Shown here: piece by piece, positions 52,355 through 61,532 of the stretch
Numbering within the stretch: position 1 is the stretch's first letter
How the letters are laid out: each line of letters begins with the position of its first letter
NCBI GenBank assembly: GCA_015223225.1
Contig: JADFCQ010000004.1
Coordinates: 1-64,000, forward strand
Length of the DNA stretch: 64,000 nt
Direction: 5' to 3'
From: Acetobacteraceae bacterium H6797
GTDB lineage: Bacteria > Pseudomonadota > Alphaproteobacteria > Acetobacterales > Acetobacteraceae
The notes under the pieces: generated by a model
The model's database searches: none
Told to the model about the DNA's origin: nothing
The model's input: only the letters and a program-made list of their open reading frames with translations
Translations under genes and position numbers: made by a program

Positions 52355-52430
52355 CAGCGCTGGCGCATCAGCGCTGCTTGCGCCGGCGAGCAAAGCACCG
52401 CAAAGCGGTCTTCTACTTACCGCGCCGGCC
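52355..52430 (+). other. Structured intergenic segment before hypothetical gene
   Basis: It contains CAGCGCTG-GCGCAT-CAGCGCTG (52355-52376), an ACCGC-AAA-GCGGT hairpin (52397-52409), and an outer pairing of GCCGGCG (52382-52388) with CGCCGGC (52423-52429). The first hairpin may end the tautomerase transcript; the rest would lie in the 5' region of the next gene. No terminator T tract. Confidence 0.3.
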
Positions 52431-52464
52431 GGGTTCCCGGCAGGTGCTGCGGAGCAAACAGGCG

Positions 52465-53268
52465 ATGAAGGATTACGAGCTTTTCCTGACAACGGTTCTT
52501 CCGGCGGTGTTCGTGCTGCGTTTCGCGCTCGCCATGATCCGCCGGGATACCAAGCTGCCTAAGGTATCGACCGAAAAAGCCGCTGACCTAGCGACCACCC
52601 TCGGAGAAAAGCCCGGTCCGTTTCAAGTCATCGCTACTTGGCGCGACGAGCAGTTACAGCCTCTCCAGAAGCAGCTAGAGGTCTCGTCCGTCGAGGGGCA
52701 GTACGCACCAGAGTCCAAGAGCTGGATCATCAGCCATATCATGGTTAGCGCATCGCCTGGCGAAGATCCCGCGCCCTTGGGCTTCTGGCGGCTTTGGCAG
52801 GTGGAAGATCCCGTGACCGGAGAAGTTGCGGAAGGAGACGATATACACGCCTTTCTGCTTCGGCGAGCCGGGATGGAGCCTGGACCCTATCCATTTGTTT
52901 TCGAGGCTTTCGAGGCTCGCATTCCGAGCCAGCCCGTCAGCGTAACATACAGTATCGGCCCCGACGGCCCACCACGCACCGTTAGGGGCGGCGTGATCAG
53001 CGTCAACTGCCGCAACAGCAGCGTTGAAAAGGTGACTGTTCTCTCACGAGTGGGAGGCGTGGATAAGCGCACCGTGCTGGTCTACGGCAAATCTGAAATT
53101 CTTTCCCTGTTGCCGGAGGGACAGGAGGAGCCCGTCGAGGAGCCTTGGGAATGGTTCCTGCGGTTGGGCCGCGAATGGCGCAGCCTGGACGATCGCGGGG
53201 AAAGCGATGCCCCCTTCGCGCCTGCCAGCAGTACGGAACAGCAGCGGGAAGAGAGCCATCTCCTCTGA
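52465..53268 (+). CDS. Hypothetical membrane-anchored protein
   Basis: 267 residues from the ATG at 52465. I do not recognise a family. A hydrophobic N-terminal segment (YELFLTTVLPAVFVLRFALA, residues 3-22) looks like an uncleaved anchor. The rest is soluble, rich in beta-like segments: WIISHIMVSASPGED near 92, FWRLWQVEDPVTGEV near 110, VSVTYSIGPDGPPR near 153 and KRTVLVYGKSEILSLLPEG near 194. The C-terminus is acidic and Ser/Gln-rich. It faces moeA tail to tail with a seven-base gap. An earlier in-frame start at 52378 would add a basic leader. Confidence 0.6.
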   Translation: MKDYELFLTTVLPAVFVLRFALAMIRRDTKLPKVSTEKAADLATTLGEKPGPFQVIATWRDEQLQPLQKQLEVSSVEGQYAPESKSWIISHIMVSASPGEDPAPLGFWRLWQVEDPVTGEVAEGDDIHAFLLRRAGMEPGPYPFVFEAFEARIPSQPVSVTYSIGPDGPPRTVRGGVISVNCRNSSVEKVTVLSRVGGVDKRTVLVYGKSEILSLLPEGQEEPVEEPWEWFLRLGREWRSLDDRGESDAPFAPASSTEQQREESHLL

Positions 53269-53275
53269 CTCCGCT

Positions 53276-54526
53276 TTAAAGCACCTCTCCTAAAGGGATC
53301 ACCCTTAGCGGCGAGCCCGGCGTGATGGTTGTGCAATCGCCCGGGATTTCGGCCAGGGCATCCGCCTGCGCCAGGGTCGCGAGGAAAGCCGCCCCGTCCT
53401 TCGGAGAAATCTGTGCGCGCATAGCGCCGCTCTCCTCCTCCAGCGTGACGCGGAGATACTCCTGACGCCCCGGCTTCTTGGCATAATGGAAAGCAGCCAA
53501 GGCCGGTATCCGCGGCAGCGGCGAGCTTGTGGCACCGGCCAGCCGTAAGACCATCGGCCGCGCCAAATGCAGGAAGGTTACCAAGCTGGCAGCTGGGTTG
53601 CCCGGCAAGCCCATCACCGGCGTCTCGCCGATCATCCCGAGCGCCACAGGCCGGCCAGGCTTGATCGCCAGTCGCCAGAACACCAATCGGCCGACAGCTT
53701 CGATCGCTGAGCGAAGATGATCCTCCTCCCCTGTCGAGACGCCGCCGGAGGTGATCAGCATGTCGAATGAGGGCGCTGCATCCCACAGCGCCCGCTCAGT
53801 TTCGTCCTGCCGATCCGGCAGAATACCAAGATCGGTGATCTCGGCCGGATAGCGCTCCAACAGGGCGATCAGCATATACCTGTTACTGTCGTAGATATGG
53901 CCAGCGTGCAGGGGATCGCCCGGTTCGCCCAACTCATCCCCAGTCGAGAAGACGCCGATCTTCAAGCGGCGCCGAACCTTCAACGAGGACAGCCCCAGCG
54001 CTGCCGCGAGAGCAATGGCACGCGGATCGAGCAGCCGGCCCTGCCGCAGGGCCACGGCGCCGGATTGCAAATCTTCGCCCGCCACGCGGATATTCCGCCC
54101 CCGGGTAAGACCAGTCGGGACGAGGAGCTTGCCATCCAAGACCCGTGCATCTTCCTGCATGAGGACGGTATCGGCGCCTGAAGGAAGGGGAGCGCCGGTA
54201 AAGATGCGTGCGGCGGCGCCGAGCGGTAGCGGCGCGACGCTCTCGGCCCCCGCCGCCACACGGCCGGTGATCGTAAGCGCCTCCTCGCCAGCGGCCTGCA
54301 GGTCGTCAAAGCGCAGGGCATAGCCATCGACCGCGCTGTTGGTAAATCGGGGAAGAGGCGTGCCTGCCAGAAGGTCCTCGGCTAGAACTCTGCCTCTCGC
54401 ATGGCGAAGGGGCACTAACTCCATCTCGGAAACGGGCAACACGCCCTGCTCGAGAAGCCGGCCGGCCTCCTCGACCGTCAGAAGCCCCCGACCATGCGCG
54501 AAGCAATCGTCACTCAGCTGCGCCAT
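53276..54526 (-). CDS. moeA: Molybdopterin molybdenumtransferase MoeA
   Basis: 416 residues. MoeA inserts molybdate into adenylated molybdopterin to complete the molybdenum cofactor. Key pieces: FTNSAVDGYALR near residue 61, IFTGAPLPSGADTV near 108, VFSTGDELGEPGDPLHAGHI near 190 with the following DSNRYML, ITSGGVSTGEEDHL near 256 and GLPGNPAAS near 305. The N-terminus is slightly extended. It overlaps mobB by 13 bases, so the two make a cofactor-maturation unit. No molybdoenzyme gene is nearby. Confidence 0.95.
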   Translation of the reverse strand: MAQLSDDCFAHGRGLLTVEEAGRLLEQGVLPVSEMELVPLRHARGRVLAEDLLAGTPLPRFTNSAVDGYALRFDDLQAAGEEALTITGRVAAGAESVAPLPLGAAARIFTGAPLPSGADTVLMQEDARVLDGKLLVPTGLTRGRNIRVAGEDLQSGAVALRQGRLLDPRAIALAAALGLSSLKVRRRLKIGVFSTGDELGEPGDPLHAGHIYDSNRYMLIALLERYPAEITDLGILPDRQDETERALWDAAPSFDMLITSGGVSTGEEDHLRSAIEAVGRLVFWRLAIKPGRPVALGMIGETPVMGLPGNPAASLVTFLHLARPMVLRLAGATSSPLPRIPALAAFHYAKKPGRQEYLRVTLEEESGAMRAQISPKDGAAFLATLAQADALAEIPGDCTTITPGSPLRVIPLGEVL

Positions 54527-55026
54527 GCATCCACCGGCGCAGCGAGCTTCAGGGCCAGATCGGCGATCGCCTCCACATCGTCGATCGCGGCATGGGGCGG
54601 CGCATCGTCTGGAGGAATTTCGTCAGTAGCAATAGCGCCAATGGCCGCATCATCAGGGTAGAGCCACGGCTTGCCGTTGCTGCCGCGATGGACCTCGATC
54701 TTCGGATGCCCGTCTCGCTTGAACCCTTCCACGACCACCAGATCAACCGGTGAAAGCTGCCCCAGCAGGAAGGCGAGGCTAGGCTCGGGCGCATCGCGCA
54801 ATTCAGTCATTAGGGCCCATCGCATCTTGGAACTAACCAGCACCTGCTGTGCCCCGGCCGCCCGATGCTCATAGCTATCCTTGCCCGGGGTATCGACATC
54901 GAATTGGTGATGCGCGTGCTTCAACGTCGAGACGGTGATCCCCCTTCGATTCAGGCAAGGGATCAGTTTGCGCAGAAGCGTCGTCTTGCCAGCGCCGCTC
55001 CATCCCGAGAGGCCAATCAACCTCAT
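54514..55026 (-). CDS. mobB: Molybdopterin-guanine dinucleotide biosynthesis adaptor MobB
   Basis: 170 residues from the ATG at 55026. A P-loop GTP-binding protein that assists MobA in adding GMP to molybdopterin. Walker A is GWSGAGKTTLLRKLIP near residue 8, followed by GITVSTLKHAHHQFDVDTPG near 28 and DLVVVEGFKRDGHPKIEVHR near 92, all typical of MobB. AGGAAAG precedes the start at a slightly long distance. First gene of the mobB-moeA pair. MobA itself is not in the window. Confidence 0.93.
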   Translation of the reverse strand: MRLIGLSGWSGAGKTTLLRKLIPCLNRRGITVSTLKHAHHQFDVDTPGKDSYEHRAAGAQQVLVSSKMRWALMTELRDAPEPSLAFLLGQLSPVDLVVVEGFKRDGHPKIEVHRGSNGKPWLYPDDAAIGAIATDEIPPDDAPPHAAIDDVEAIADLALKLAAPVDAWRS

Positions 55027-55149
55027 GATAAATAATCTTTCCTGGGCGGCCGCCAAATAAGACGCGATGGTGCTCCGCACCCAGGCTCAGGTCAATCGCC
55101 TGGCCAGCCGCGGCAAGAGCGCCTTAGCCGCGGCGATGAGGAGGATGAA

Positions 55150-56172
55150 ATGCCACCAGAATCCAATCTGCGAGTTCTGCTTCAACGCCGGCCGGAGGGC
55201 GCGCCTCGCCCGGCGGATTTCGCCATCGCGGAGGGCTCCAGGCCGGAGCCGCTCGAAGGCGAAGTCCTGATCCGGCACCGTTTCCTGAGCCTCGACCCTT
55301 ATATGCGCGGCCGTATGTCGGCGGCGAAGTCCTATGCCGCGCCGGTGGAACTCGGCGACGTGATGGAAGGCCAATGCGTGGGCGAGGTCATCGCCTCTCG
55401 CCATCCTGGCTTCGCTGCCGGCGACAAAGTGCTCAACGGCCGCGGCTGGCAGCGCTTTTCTACGGTTAAGGGAGAGAAGCTGATCAAGATCGAGGATGAC
55501 GGCACCCTGCCCCTCTCCTCCTATCTAGGCGTTCTCGGTATGCCGGGGCTGACGGCCTGGGTCGGCCTTGAGGATATCGGCCAACCCAAGCCCGGTGAGA
55601 CCGTGGTGGTTTCGGCGGCTTCCGGAGCCGTGGGCCAGGTCGTCGGCCAGATCGCCAAGCAGCGTGGCTGCAAAGTGGTAGGCATCGCCGGCGGCAAGGA
55701 GAAATGCCACTTCGTGACAGAGGAACTGGGCTTCGACGCTTGCCTCAACCATCGGGAGGACTTGGCCTCGCAGCTCGACGCGGCCTGCCCGGAAGGGATC
55801 GACGTCTATTGGGAGAATGTCGGCGGGGCCGTACAGGCAGCGGTCTTCCCGCGTCTCCGCGATTTCGGACGGATGGTCATGTGCGGGATGATCGCGCAAT
55901 ACAACGAAGCGCCCGGTGCCGATGCTTCGGGGGCTCCGGCCGGGCCAAATCTCGGTCCGGTCGTCCGAAAGCGGCTGCGCATCCAAGGCTTCATCGTGGG
56001 CGATAGCGGCTGGCCCCGTTATGGTGCCTTCCGACGCGAGATGCTGGGCTGGATAAACGCCGGCAAGCTTCGCTGGCGCGAGGATGTCGTGAAGGGGCTG
56101 GAGAATGCGCCAACCGCCTTCATCGGCCTGTTAGAGGGCCGCAACTTCGGCAAGCTAGTAATTGAAATTTAA
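55150..56172 (+). CDS. Zinc-independent MDR family NADP-dependent oxidoreductase
   Basis: 340 residues, close to CurA/leukotriene B4 12-hydroxydehydrogenase-type enzymes that reduce enone double bonds with NADPH. RFLSLDPYMRGRMSAAKSY near residue 44 is the family hallmark. The nucleotide site is VVVSAASGAVGQVVGQIAK near 152, with GIAGGKEKC near 178. YWENVGGAVQAAVFPRL near 218 and the C-terminal LRWREDVVKGLENAPTAFIG are also conserved. No zinc ligands. Divergent from mobB. GAGGA precedes the ATG. Confidence 0.92.
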   Translation: MPPESNLRVLLQRRPEGAPRPADFAIAEGSRPEPLEGEVLIRHRFLSLDPYMRGRMSAAKSYAAPVELGDVMEGQCVGEVIASRHPGFAAGDKVLNGRGWQRFSTVKGEKLIKIEDDGTLPLSSYLGVLGMPGLTAWVGLEDIGQPKPGETVVVSAASGAVGQVVGQIAKQRGCKVVGIAGGKEKCHFVTEELGFDACLNHREDLASQLDAACPEGIDVYWENVGGAVQAAVFPRLRDFGRMVMCGMIAQYNEAPGADASGAPAGPNLGPVVRKRLRIQGFIVGDSGWPRYGAFRREMLGWINAGKLRWREDVVKGLENAPTAFIGLLEGRNFGKLVIEI

Positions 56173-56176
56173 AGAT

Positions 56177-56204
56177 TATCGGCGCCGCAAGCGCGGCGCC
56201 GATA
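56177..56204. terminator. Bidirectional stem-loop between convergent MDR and Usp genes
   Basis: A perfect 12-bp stem (TATCGGCGCCGC with GCGGCGCCGATA, loop AAGC) lies between the convergent stops, followed on the minus side by the T-rich ATCTTTAAATTT. Best read as the terminator of the minus-strand Usp gene, useful in both directions. Confidence 0.75.
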
Positions 56205-56209
56205 GCCTC

Positions 56210-57085
56210 TCACCGGCACATGAGAACCGGAATGTCGGAATTCTCCAGCACATGCCGGGTCACGCCGCCCAGGATGAGCTGGCGCAGGCGGGAATGGCTA
56301 TAGGCACCCATCACCAGCAGGTCAGCGTTGAAGTCCCTCGCCGCGCCGAGAAGACCGGCGCCCACCTCGCGTGTGACAGGCTTGAAGGGAACCGACTCAG
56401 CCTGGATCTCATGCCAGCGCAGATAGCCGAGAATGCCCTCAACGCCTGGTCCACGGCGCTGATACTCGTCGGAATAAAGCACGCGCACGGCTTCGGCGTG
56501 GTGCATCCAGGGCAAGCCGGCGGCGATGGCCGCGGCGCTCTCAGCCGTGCCGTTCCAGGCAGCGCAGACGCGAGAGCCGATGGTATCGGGCGCTTCGCGG
56601 GGCGCTATCAGCACCGGCCGGCCCGAATCGAAGAGAACCGCATGAAGCGCGTCGGAGGAAGAGACATCCTCCCCCGCCTCAGGATGCGGCACCACGGCCA
56701 TGTCGTAGAGCCGCGACATCTGTGCGACGATATCCTCCTCGCGCCCGGAGACGGTCGCGAAGGACAGGGTCGCGCCATTGGCGCGATTCGCGGTCGCCGG
56801 GCTGTCGGCGATCACCACGCCGGAGGCCGCGGCGAAACGGTCGAACAGGGCGCGCACCCGGTCGGCACGCTCACCGCTCTCGCGTTCGGTCGCCGCCATC
56901 ATCTCCTCGATCATCGCACCCGATAGGCCCTCGCCAGCCAGGGGCGCAACGTCGCGCGCATCGACGCGCACATGAAGACAATGGATGTGGGAATTCCAGA
57001 TCCGGGCGATCATCAGGGCGGTTTTGAGCGCCGACTCACCAGCGGCGGTACCCGTCAGCGGCAGCAGCAGACGACGAAATGCCAT
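56210..57085 (-). CDS. Universal stress protein, two tandem Usp domains
   Basis: 291 residues. Domain 1 begins FRRLLLPLTGTAAGESALKT; domain 2 (~155-291) includes VCAAWNGTAESAAAIAAGLP near 174, DLLVMGAYSHSRLRQLILGG near 253 and the ending ILENSD-type strand IPVLMCR. The nucleotide-binding glycine pattern (GAYSHSRLRQLILGG) is present only in the second domain. The second Usp gene of the window; the two are not close copies. The 131-base upstream region has no neighbour gene reading into it except the kinase fusion further upstream. Confidence 0.88.
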   Translation of the reverse strand: MAFRRLLLPLTGTAAGESALKTALMIARIWNSHIHCLHVRVDARDVAPLAGEGLSGAMIEEMMAATERESGERADRVRALFDRFAAASGVVIADSPATANRANGATLSFATVSGREEDIVAQMSRLYDMAVVPHPEAGEDVSSSDALHAVLFDSGRPVLIAPREAPDTIGSRVCAAWNGTAESAAAIAAGLPWMHHAEAVRVLYSDEYQRRGPGVEGILGYLRWHEIQAESVPFKPVTREVGAGLLGAARDFNADLLVMGAYSHSRLRQLILGGVTRHVLENSDIPVLMCR

Positions 57086-57161
57086 GACTCACTCTCCAAA
57101 TACCTGATGTTCGTTTCGCCCCTGGGCTCACAATGCCAAGGCGCGACGTAGTCGCGATACC

Positions 57162-57203
57162 CCCGTTGCCGCCGGCGCCACGGCTCGCCATGGCGGTAAC
57201 GGG
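57162..57203 (-). terminator. Long stem-loop after the fused kinase gene
   Basis: CCCGTTGCCGCC (57162-57173) can pair with GGCGGTAACGGG (57192-57203), 12 bp with one wobble, 14 bases past the kinase stop. There is no clear T tract, so it may be a Rho-dependent end or an RNA-protecting hairpin. Confidence 0.4.
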
Positions 57204-57216
57204 TAGCGGGATCAGT

Positions 57217-58701
57217 CTAGCACGCCGAGGGGGGGATCAAGGCAAGCGCCGTCATGGCCCGACCGGCCACGCCATCGGTTGCATCGATCACCTTCCAGGG
57301 CGATAGCGGCCCCGGATCGGCCTTGGAAGCTTGGCGCAGGACCGAAACATCAGCGTCGGATGCATCGCCATGCCTGTTCGCCACCCGCTGTTCGAGTACT
57401 TCCAGCGGAGCAGAGAGCCAGATGCCATCGAATCTGGCCTTGTTCTCCCTCGCCAGCACCTCGATCTCGGCGCGCCGGTCCGGCTGCAGGAAGACCGCGT
57501 CGACCACAACGCTATGTCCGGCCCGAAGGGCTGTAGCGGCCATTCTTCTCAGCTCGTCATAGACCTCGGCACTCATGGCCGGTTCATAACCCTTGGGCGG
57601 CAGCTTTTCCTCAGGCGCCACGCCGCAGAGCCGCTTGCGGATCTCGTCGCTGCGGAGATGCACCGCGCCGGGCGCGCATCCGATCAAGGGCGCGATCTGC
57701 CGGGCCAGCCAGGTCTTCCCCGTTCCCTGCAAACCGCCTACTGCGACGATTCTGGGCGCCAAGGGGGATAGATAATCGAGGGCCGCCTTGAGATAGGACC
57801 GCCCTTCCCTGCCCACCCTCGCCTCGCAATGCGCCCGGATCAGGGCTCGCATCGACAGGTAGAAAGGCATCGCGGCCAGGAGGCCGACATCGCCGCTTCG
57901 GGCGATGTAGCGGTTCATCACCCTGTTCGCGACGGCGCGCGAAACGCGGCAATCGCAGTCCATCAGAAGGAAGGACAGGTCATAGCCCAGGTCGATCCGG
58001 GCGAAATCCTCACTGAATTCCAGTGCATCAAAGGCCGTGGGCCGGCCCTCCCACATCACCAGATTGCCCAGATGCAGATCGCCATGGCATCGCCGGACGA
58101 AGCCCTGCGCAGCCCGTTCCCGCATCAGGCCCGAAAGCTGCCGATGCGCGGCCTGGATAGCGTCGCGCCACTTGCCGAGTTCCTCGCCTGGCAATCCGGC
58201 CGCCTCCGCCGCCTTCAGATTGCCCGCGATGACACCGGCCAGCGCCTTGACAGGATCGACATCGGCAAGAGGCTGCAAGCCGGTATGCAGGGCATGGACG
58301 GCATCGCCCAGAGCATCCGCCACGGCCATGTCAACCCGCCCGCCTTGGGCCATGGCGTCGAGGAAGCCCTCGGCGGGCAACGGCGCCATCTCCACCACCC
58401 AGTCCAGCACCTGGCCCGGTCCGCCAAGCGCGAACCTACCTGGGTCGCTCTCCGTCACCGGCCAGACACCGCGATAAATGCCGGGGGCGGCAGGGGCGTT
58501 CAGCTCATATTCCCGCCGGCAGTAAAGCTCCCTTGCGGCCAGGGTCTTGAAGTCCAGAAAGCCGAGGTCGACGGCCTTCTTGAGCTTCAAGACGCGGTCG
58601 CGCCCCACATAGACGGCCGAGATATGCGTCTCGAGCGGCGCCGCGCCCAGCAGTTCTCTGAGGAACTGGTCGACCGGCGCCTGCTCTGCGGGGATGGTCA
58701 C
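57217..58701 (-). CDS. Fused phosphotransferase-like / P-loop kinase protein
   Basis: 494 residues in two domains. Residues ~1-300 resemble aminoglycoside phosphotransferase-fold kinases: RRCHGDLHLGNLVMWEG near 205 (catalytic loop) and FDALEFSEDFARIDLGYDL near 228. Residues ~315-494 form a gluconate-kinase-like P-loop domain with VGGLQGTGKTWLARQI near 318, HLRSDEIRKRL near 345 and VVVDAVFLQPDRRAEIEVLA near 402. This two-domain architecture is widespread and conserved, but its substrate is unknown. It starts nine bases after the pdxH stop and is probably co-transcribed with it. Confidence 0.88.
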   Translation of the reverse strand: MTIPAEQAPVDQFLRELLGAAPLETHISAVYVGRDRVLKLKKAVDLGFLDFKTLAARELYCRREYELNAPAAPGIYRGVWPVTESDPGRFALGGPGQVLDWVVEMAPLPAEGFLDAMAQGGRVDMAVADALGDAVHALHTGLQPLADVDPVKALAGVIAGNLKAAEAAGLPGEELGKWRDAIQAAHRQLSGLMRERAAQGFVRRCHGDLHLGNLVMWEGRPTAFDALEFSEDFARIDLGYDLSFLLMDCDCRVSRAVANRVMNRYIARSGDVGLLAAMPFYLSMRALIRAHCEARVGREGRSYLKAALDYLSPLAPRIVAVGGLQGTGKTWLARQIAPLIGCAPGAVHLRSDEIRKRLCGVAPEEKLPPKGYEPAMSAEVYDELRRMAATALRAGHSVVVDAVFLQPDRRAEIEVLARENKARFDGIWLSAPLEVLEQRVANRHGDASDADVSVLRQASKADPGPLSPWKVIDATDGVAGRAMTALALIPPSAC

Positions 58702-58709
58702 CGCGGCGG

Positions 58710-59291
58710 TCAGGGATAGAGCATCTCGGTGGTCCAGCCATCGCCGGAACGGGTGAAGATGCGCCGTTCGTGGAGACGGAAGGGCATGTCGCGCCAGAAT
58801 TCGATCCGGCGCGGGGTGACCCGGAAGCCGGACCAGAAATCAGGGCGCGGCACCTCGCCAAGGCCGAACTTAGCGGTGAACTCCGCCACACGCTTTTCCA
58901 GAGCCCAGCGGCCTTCGAGCGGGCGGGACTGCTTGCTGGCCCAGGCGCCGATGCGGGAGTTCCGCGGGCGGGACTGATAATAGGCGTCCGCCTCGTCCTT
59001 CGTCACAGCCGTTACGCTGCCCTCGACGCGCACCTGCCGCCGCAGGCTCTTCCAGTGGAAAAGGAGCGCCACATTCGGATTCGCGGCCAGTTCCTCGCCC
59101 TTGCGGCTCTGGAGATTCGTATAGAAAACCCAGCCTTTCTCGTCGAAATCCTTCATCAGGACCATGCGGCTCGACGGGAAGCCATCCGGCGTCGAGGTCG
59201 CGAGGCACATCCCGTTCGGATCATTGATCTCGCTCCGGGTGGCTTCGTCGAACCAGTCCCGGAAGATGGAAAAGGGATTGTCCTCGCTCAC
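58710..59291 (-). CDS. pdxH: Pyridoxamine 5'-phosphate oxidase
   Basis: 193 residues from a GTG at 59291, chosen for AGGAG seven bases upstream and the usual N-terminus [16 protein letters not shown]. An FMN enzyme that makes pyridoxal 5'-phosphate. Conserved parts: [20 protein letters not shown] near 35, [17 protein letters not shown] near 55, [17 protein letters not shown] near 74, [16 protein letters not shown] near 102 and the C-terminal [23 protein letters not shown]. Divergent from fabI. Confidence 0.95.
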   Translation of the reverse strand: MSEDNPFSIFRDWFDEATRSEINDPNGMCLATSTPDGFPSSRMVLMKDFDEKGWVFYTNLQSRKGEELAANPNVALLFHWKSLRRQVRVEGSVTAVTKDEADAYYQSRPRNSRIGAWASKQSRPLEGRWALEKRVAEFTAKFGLGEVPRPDFWSGFRVTPRRIEFWRDMPFRLHERRIFTRSGDGWTTEMLYP

Positions 59292-59446
59292 GCCGATACT
59301 CCTTCCGCCATGCGGTCGCCGGCCGGGGCCGAAGGGGCCCGCCACGATATTGACATGCGTCACAGATGAGGCGGCCTCTTGCCCCGCCAAAGCGCATGTG
59401 CCACCACCCGCTTTGCCCTGCAACATGCCCCTCCTGTGAAGAGCCG

Positions 59447-60274
59447 ATGACCGATACTGCGACCCCCGCCAAAGGCACACTCATGGCCGGCAAGCGCGGC
59501 CTGATCATGGGCGTGGCCAATGACCGCTCCATCGCCTGGGGCATTGCCCAGGCAGTCGCCGCTCAGGGCGGCGAGATGGCCTTCAGCTATATGGGTGAGG
59601 CGCTTGAAAAGCGCGTCCGCCCCCTCGCCGAGAGCATCGGCAGTGACCTGGTCCTGCCCTGCGACGTCGGCGATGACGCGAGCATCGATGCGCTGTTCGA
59701 CACCCTCAAGGAAAAGTGGGGGAAGATCGACTTTCTGGTGCATGCCATCGGCTTCGCCAACAAGGACTATCTGCGCGGCCGCTATGTCGACACCCCGCGC
59801 GACGTCTTTCTCCAGGCGCTGGATATCTCGGCCTATTCCTTCGCCGCCGTCGCCCAGCGCGCCTCGGCCATCATGCCGGATGGCGGCTCGCTGCTCACGC
59901 TGAGCTATCTCGGCGCGGAGCGGATCATGCCGAACTACAATGTCATGGGCGTGGCCAAGGCCGCCCTGGAAGCCGGCGTGCGCTATATGGCGTCCGACCT
60001 GGGCAACCAGAACATCCGCGTCAACGCGATCAGCGCCGGCCCGATCAAGACCCTGGCCGCGAGCGGCATCGGCGACTTCCGCTATATCCTCAAGTGGAAC
60101 CAGTACAACTCGCCGCTGAAGCGCAACACGACGCTGGAAGACGTGGGCGGCTCCGGCCTCTACCTGCTTTCCGACCTCGGTTCGGGCGTCACGGGCGAGG
60201 TGCTGCACGTGGATAGCGGCTACCACATCGTCGGGATGAAGGCCGCCGATGCGCCGGATATCAGCACGGTCTGA
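59447..60274 (+). CDS. fabI: Enoyl-[acyl-carrier-protein] reductase FabI
   Basis: 275 residues from the ATG at 59447. NADH-dependent last reduction of fatty-acid elongation. FabI-type SDR features: [20 protein letters not shown] near residue 18, [20 protein letters not shown] near 98, the Tyr-x6-Tyr-x6-Lys catalytic site in [20 protein letters not shown] near 155, and the [20 protein letters not shown] loop near 192. Directly followed by aroC. The target of triclosan-type inhibitors in other bacteria. Confidence 0.96.
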   Translation: MTDTATPAKGTLMAGKRGLIMGVANDRSIAWGIAQAVAAQGGEMAFSYMGEALEKRVRPLAESIGSDLVLPCDVGDDASIDALFDTLKEKWGKIDFLVHAIGFANKDYLRGRYVDTPRDVFLQALDISAYSFAAVAQRASAIMPDGGSLLTLSYLGAERIMPNYNVMGVAKAALEAGVRYMASDLGNQNIRVNAISAGPIKTLAASGIGDFRYILKWNQYNSPLKRNTTLEDVGGSGLYLLSDLGSGVTGEVLHVDSGYHIVGMKAADAPDISTV

Positions 60275-60278
60275 CTTA

Positions 60279-60307
60279 GCGGGGTACTTCGCCCCGACTT
60301 ATTTCTA
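60279..60307 (+). terminator. Weak stem-loop after fabI
   Basis: GCGGGG...CCCCG around TACTTCG, followed by a T-rich stretch (ACTTATTTCTATTT), directly after the fabI stop. A short stem, so partial termination before aroC is likely. Confidence 0.45.
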
Positions 60308-60333
60308 TTTCTGGCTTCGAGGCGGGCTCCAAC

Positions 60334-61437
60334 GTGTCGCATAATACCTTCGGGCATCTGTTCAGGGTGACGACCTGGGGCGAGAGCCACGGCCCCGCCA
60401 TCGGCTGCGTAGTCGATGGCTGCCCGCCGAGCATTCCGCTGTCCGAAGCCGATATCCAGCCCTTCCTTGACCGCCGGCGCCCCGGTCAGAGCAAATTCGT
60501 GACGCAGCGGCAGGAGCCGGACCAGGTCCGCATCCTCTCGGGCGTCTTCGAGGGCCGGACCACGGGAACCCCGATCGCCCTGGTCATCGAGAACCAGGAT
60601 CAGCGGTCCAAGGATTATTCCAACATCGCCGAGACCTTCCGGCCCGGCCATGCGGACCTGACCTATCAGGCCAAATACGGCCTGCGCGACTATCGCGGCG
60701 GCGGCCGCTCATCGGCGCGCGAAACCGCGATGCGCGTGGCGGCCGGCGCCATCGCCCGCAAGCTGCTCGAGGGCGTGACCATCCGGGGCGCCCTCGTGGC
60801 CATCGGCGGCGACGAGGTGGATCGTGGTGCCTGGGACTGGGATCAGGTCGATCAGAACCCCTTCTTCTGCCCCGATCCCGCCACGGCCGAGCGCTGGGAA
60901 AGCAAGCTCCTCGAGCTTCGCAAGAGCGGCAACTCGGTCGGCGCGGTCGTCGAGGTGGTCGCCGAGGGCGTGCCGCCCGGGCTCGGCGCGCCGCTTTACG
61001 GCAAGCTGGATGCAGACCTCGCCTCGGCCATGATGAGCATCAACGCGGTCAAGGGTGTCGAAATTGGCGATGGCTTCGCCGCCGCCTCCCTCACCGGCGA
61101 CGAGAATGCCGACCGCATGCGCCCCGGGCCCAGTGGCGAAGTGCTGTTCGAGACCAATCATGCCGGCGGCATCCTCGGCGGCATCAGCACGAGCCAGCCC
61201 ATCGTGCTCCGCTTCGCGGTGAAGCCGACCAGCTCGCTCCTGCTGCCCCAGGCCTCGATCAACACACGCGGTGAGGCCATCGAGGTCGTAACCAAGGGGC
61301 GGCATGACCCCTGCGTCGGCATCCGCGCCGTGCCGGTGGGCGAGGCCATGATGGCCATCACCCTGGCGGACCACCTCCTCCGCCACAGGGCCCAGAATCC
61401 GGACGCGCCGACGACGCTCCGCTTCCCCCGGAACTGA
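60334..61437 (+). CDS. aroC: Chorismate synthase
   Basis: 367 residues from a GTG at 60334. An FMN-dependent enzyme that converts EPSP to chorismate, the common precursor of Phe, Tyr and Trp. Signatures: [20 protein letters not shown] near residue 5, [20 protein letters not shown] near 47, [19 protein letters not shown] near 74, [20 protein letters not shown] near 113, [19 protein letters not shown] near 271 and [18 protein letters not shown] near 322. It is not preceded by an attenuator like the one at 51.8 kb. Confidence 0.97.
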   Translation: MSHNTFGHLFRVTTWGESHGPAIGCVVDGCPPSIPLSEADIQPFLDRRRPGQSKFVTQRQEPDQVRILSGVFEGRTTGTPIALVIENQDQRSKDYSNIAETFRPGHADLTYQAKYGLRDYRGGGRSSARETAMRVAAGAIARKLLEGVTIRGALVAIGGDEVDRGAWDWDQVDQNPFFCPDPATAERWESKLLELRKSGNSVGAVVEVVAEGVPPGLGAPLYGKLDADLASAMMSINAVKGVEIGDGFAAASLTGDENADRMRPGPSGEVLFETNHAGGILGGISTSQPIVLRFAVKPTSSLLLPQASINTRGEAIEVVTKGRHDPCVGIRAVPVGEAMMAITLADHLLRHRAQNPDAPTTLRFPRN

Positions 61438-61532
61438 CGCGACAGCGCGGGCCGGAATCCCCCCGGTCCGCGAAGCCCCGCCATGTTTCAGGCGATCTTG
61501 TCGCGTCTCTGGCCTAGCCCCATACCTCGTCC

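Noticed and set aside
52313-52464. Possible tRNA-like structure before the hypothetical gene
   Set aside because: No T-loop consensus, anticodon arm or acceptor stem could be drawn; only nested repeats remain.
60334-61437. Possible link of the aromatic attenuator to chorismate synthase
   Set aside because: aroC is 8.5 kb away, behind several transcription units, and has no leader peptide or attenuator of its own.
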